In this document: one piece after another, positions 6,098 to 6,802 of the stretch
Position numbering within the stretch: position 1 is the first letter of the stretch
Layout: each line of letters opens with the position of its first letter
Assembly: GCA_009908535.1 (NCBI GenBank)
Contig: JAAAOD010000098.1
Coordinates: 1-6,802, forward strand
Direction of reading: 5' to 3'
DNA from: Verrucomicrobiota bacterium
GTDB lineage: Bacteria > Verrucomicrobiota > Verrucomicrobiia > Opitutales > Oceanipulchritudinaceae
Length of the DNA stretch: 6,802 nt
Notes under the pieces: model-generated
The model's input: only the letters and a program-made list of their open reading frames with translations
What the model was told of the DNA's origin: nothing
Database searches by the model: none
Position numbers and translations under genes: made by a program

Positions 6098-6802
6098 TTA
6101 CCGGTTCAGGGCGATGACATTCAGGGAGAGGGATCCCGCGATCAGGATGAGGAAGAAGAGAATATCGCGAAGCGTCAGGAGACCCCGCATGAAGTTCTCG
6201 AAATGGGTCACGAAACTGAAATTCGAGAGGCCGTCGACCAGCCACACCGGCAGGCCGATGTTCAGGAGCAGATCGTTAAAGACGCTCCATCCGAGAAAGA
6301 CGAGGAGGAGGCAGGCCAGGACCCCGAGAACAAAGGCGATCACCTGGTTGCGGGTCAACGCGGAGGCAAGGGAGCAGATGCCGAGGTATCCGCCCGCCAT
6401 GAGGACGAGCCCGAAATAGCCGCTGAATACCGGCCCCCATTCCGGGTCGCCAAGATATGCGATGGTCATCGGCAAGGTAAGGGTTCCGAGAATGCCCACA
6501 GCCAGAAACGCCCAGGCGGCGAGAAACTTCCCCAATACGGCCTGTGCGAGGGTGACCGGATAGGTGAAGAGCAGCTCGCTCGTCCCCGAACGGATTTCCT
6601 CCGACCAGAGGCGCATCCCCACCGCCGGGACAAGAAAAAGAAAGACCCACGGCATGAAGGTGAAGAAGCTGTTCAGGCTTGCGCTGTTGCTCTCGAAGAG
6701 CCGTCCGATGAACCACGTCAGGCTCACCGTGGAAACGGCGAAGACCGTGAGGAAAACGTAGGCGATCGGGGTCCGGAAGTACCCGAGGAACTCGCGTTTG
6801 AA
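6098..6802 (-). CDS. gldF-like: GldF-like ABC transporter permease (start cut by window edge)
   Basis: This is the membrane subunit of an ABC-2-type transporter and probably the direct partner of the GldG-like protein. The frame is open to the window edge, giving 234 residues that begin FKREFLGYFRTPIAYVFLTV, the characteristic N-terminal amphipathic helix and first membrane segment of this family. Relatives are about 240 residues long, so only a few codons are missing. A GTG at 6725-6727 would leave out this conserved part and is not the true start. Further signatures are PAVGMRLWSEEIRSGTSELL near 59-78, the ABC-2 element after the second helix, followed by YPVT, and then about four more hydrophobic segments to FFLILIAGSLSLNVIALNR at the C-terminus. 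About six helices are predicted in total. An ATP-binding subunit is required and would be expected just beyond the right edge. Substrate unknown. Confidence 0.9.
   Translation of the reverse strand, partial: FKREFLGYFRTPIAYVFLTVFAVSTVSLTWFIGRLFESNSASLNSFFTFMPWVFLFLVPAVGMRLWSEEIRSGTSELLFTYPVTLAQAVLGKFLAAWAFLAVGILGTLTLPMTIAYLGDPEWGPVFSGYFGLVLMAGGYLGICSLASALTRNQVIAFVLGVLACLLLVFLGWSVFNDLLLNIGLPVWLVDGLSNFSFVTHFENFMRGLLTLRDILFFLILIAGSLSLNVIALNR

Noticed and set aside
5386..6117. A 243-codon plus-strand frame opposite the N-terminal half of the GldG-like gene
   Set aside because: It is fully explained as the shadow of a conserved gene and shows no domain or plausible start signal.
6098..6727. Start of the permease at the GTG at 6725-6727
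   Set aside because: The frame stays open to the window edge, and the upstream residues FKREFLGYFRTPIAYVF match the conserved start of GldF-type permeases.
1..6802. CRISPR array, tRNA, insertion sequence or phage genes
   Set aside because: No regularly spaced repeats, tRNA-like cloverleaf, transposase-like protein or terminal inverted repeats were seen; the whole window is dense, ordinary coding sequence.

Overview
The window is a GC-rich bacterial segment in which every supportable gene lies on the minus strand, so transcription runs from high to low coordinates. There are six genes with almost no spacing, two of them cut by the window edges. No tRNA, rRNA, insertion sequence, CRISPR array or phage gene is visible. 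The organism is Gram-negative: it has an outer-membrane lipoprotein channel and a complete tripartite efflux set. The GldF/GldG/DUF4340 module occurs in Bacteroidota, Verrucomicrobiota, Planctomycetota and some Proteobacteria. High GC, and mostly weak or absent Shine-Dalgarno sequences, would fit a Verrucomicrobiota-like host, but this is a low-confidence guess.

The right half (6802 down to 3079) is an ABC-transporter module. It holds a GldF-like permease that lacks only its first few codons, a GldG-like auxiliary protein anchored in the membrane at both ends, and a DUF4340 protein with a single N-terminal anchor. The gaps are about 25 and 9 bases, so they are almost certainly one transcription unit. 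The ATPase subunit expected with them is not in the window and probably lies just beyond the right edge. The substrate and role of this module are not known outside gliding Bacteroidota, where GldF and GldG were named.

A gap of 116 bases (2963-3078) follows. It holds two hairpins and the only AT-leaning patch near a start codon. It is the one plausible place for partial termination and an internal promoter.

The left half (2962 down to 1) is a tripartite RND efflux operon in the order outer-membrane factor, periplasmic adaptor, RND pump. The three genes are joined by two 4-base ATGA stop/start overlaps. The pump is cut after 120 codons by the left edge. Together the three would form a proton-driven channel from the inner membrane and periplasm to the outside. 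Whether the ABC module and the pump share a function is open. I see no clearly new system here; the most interesting point is the adjacency of the uncharacterised ABC module and the efflux operon.
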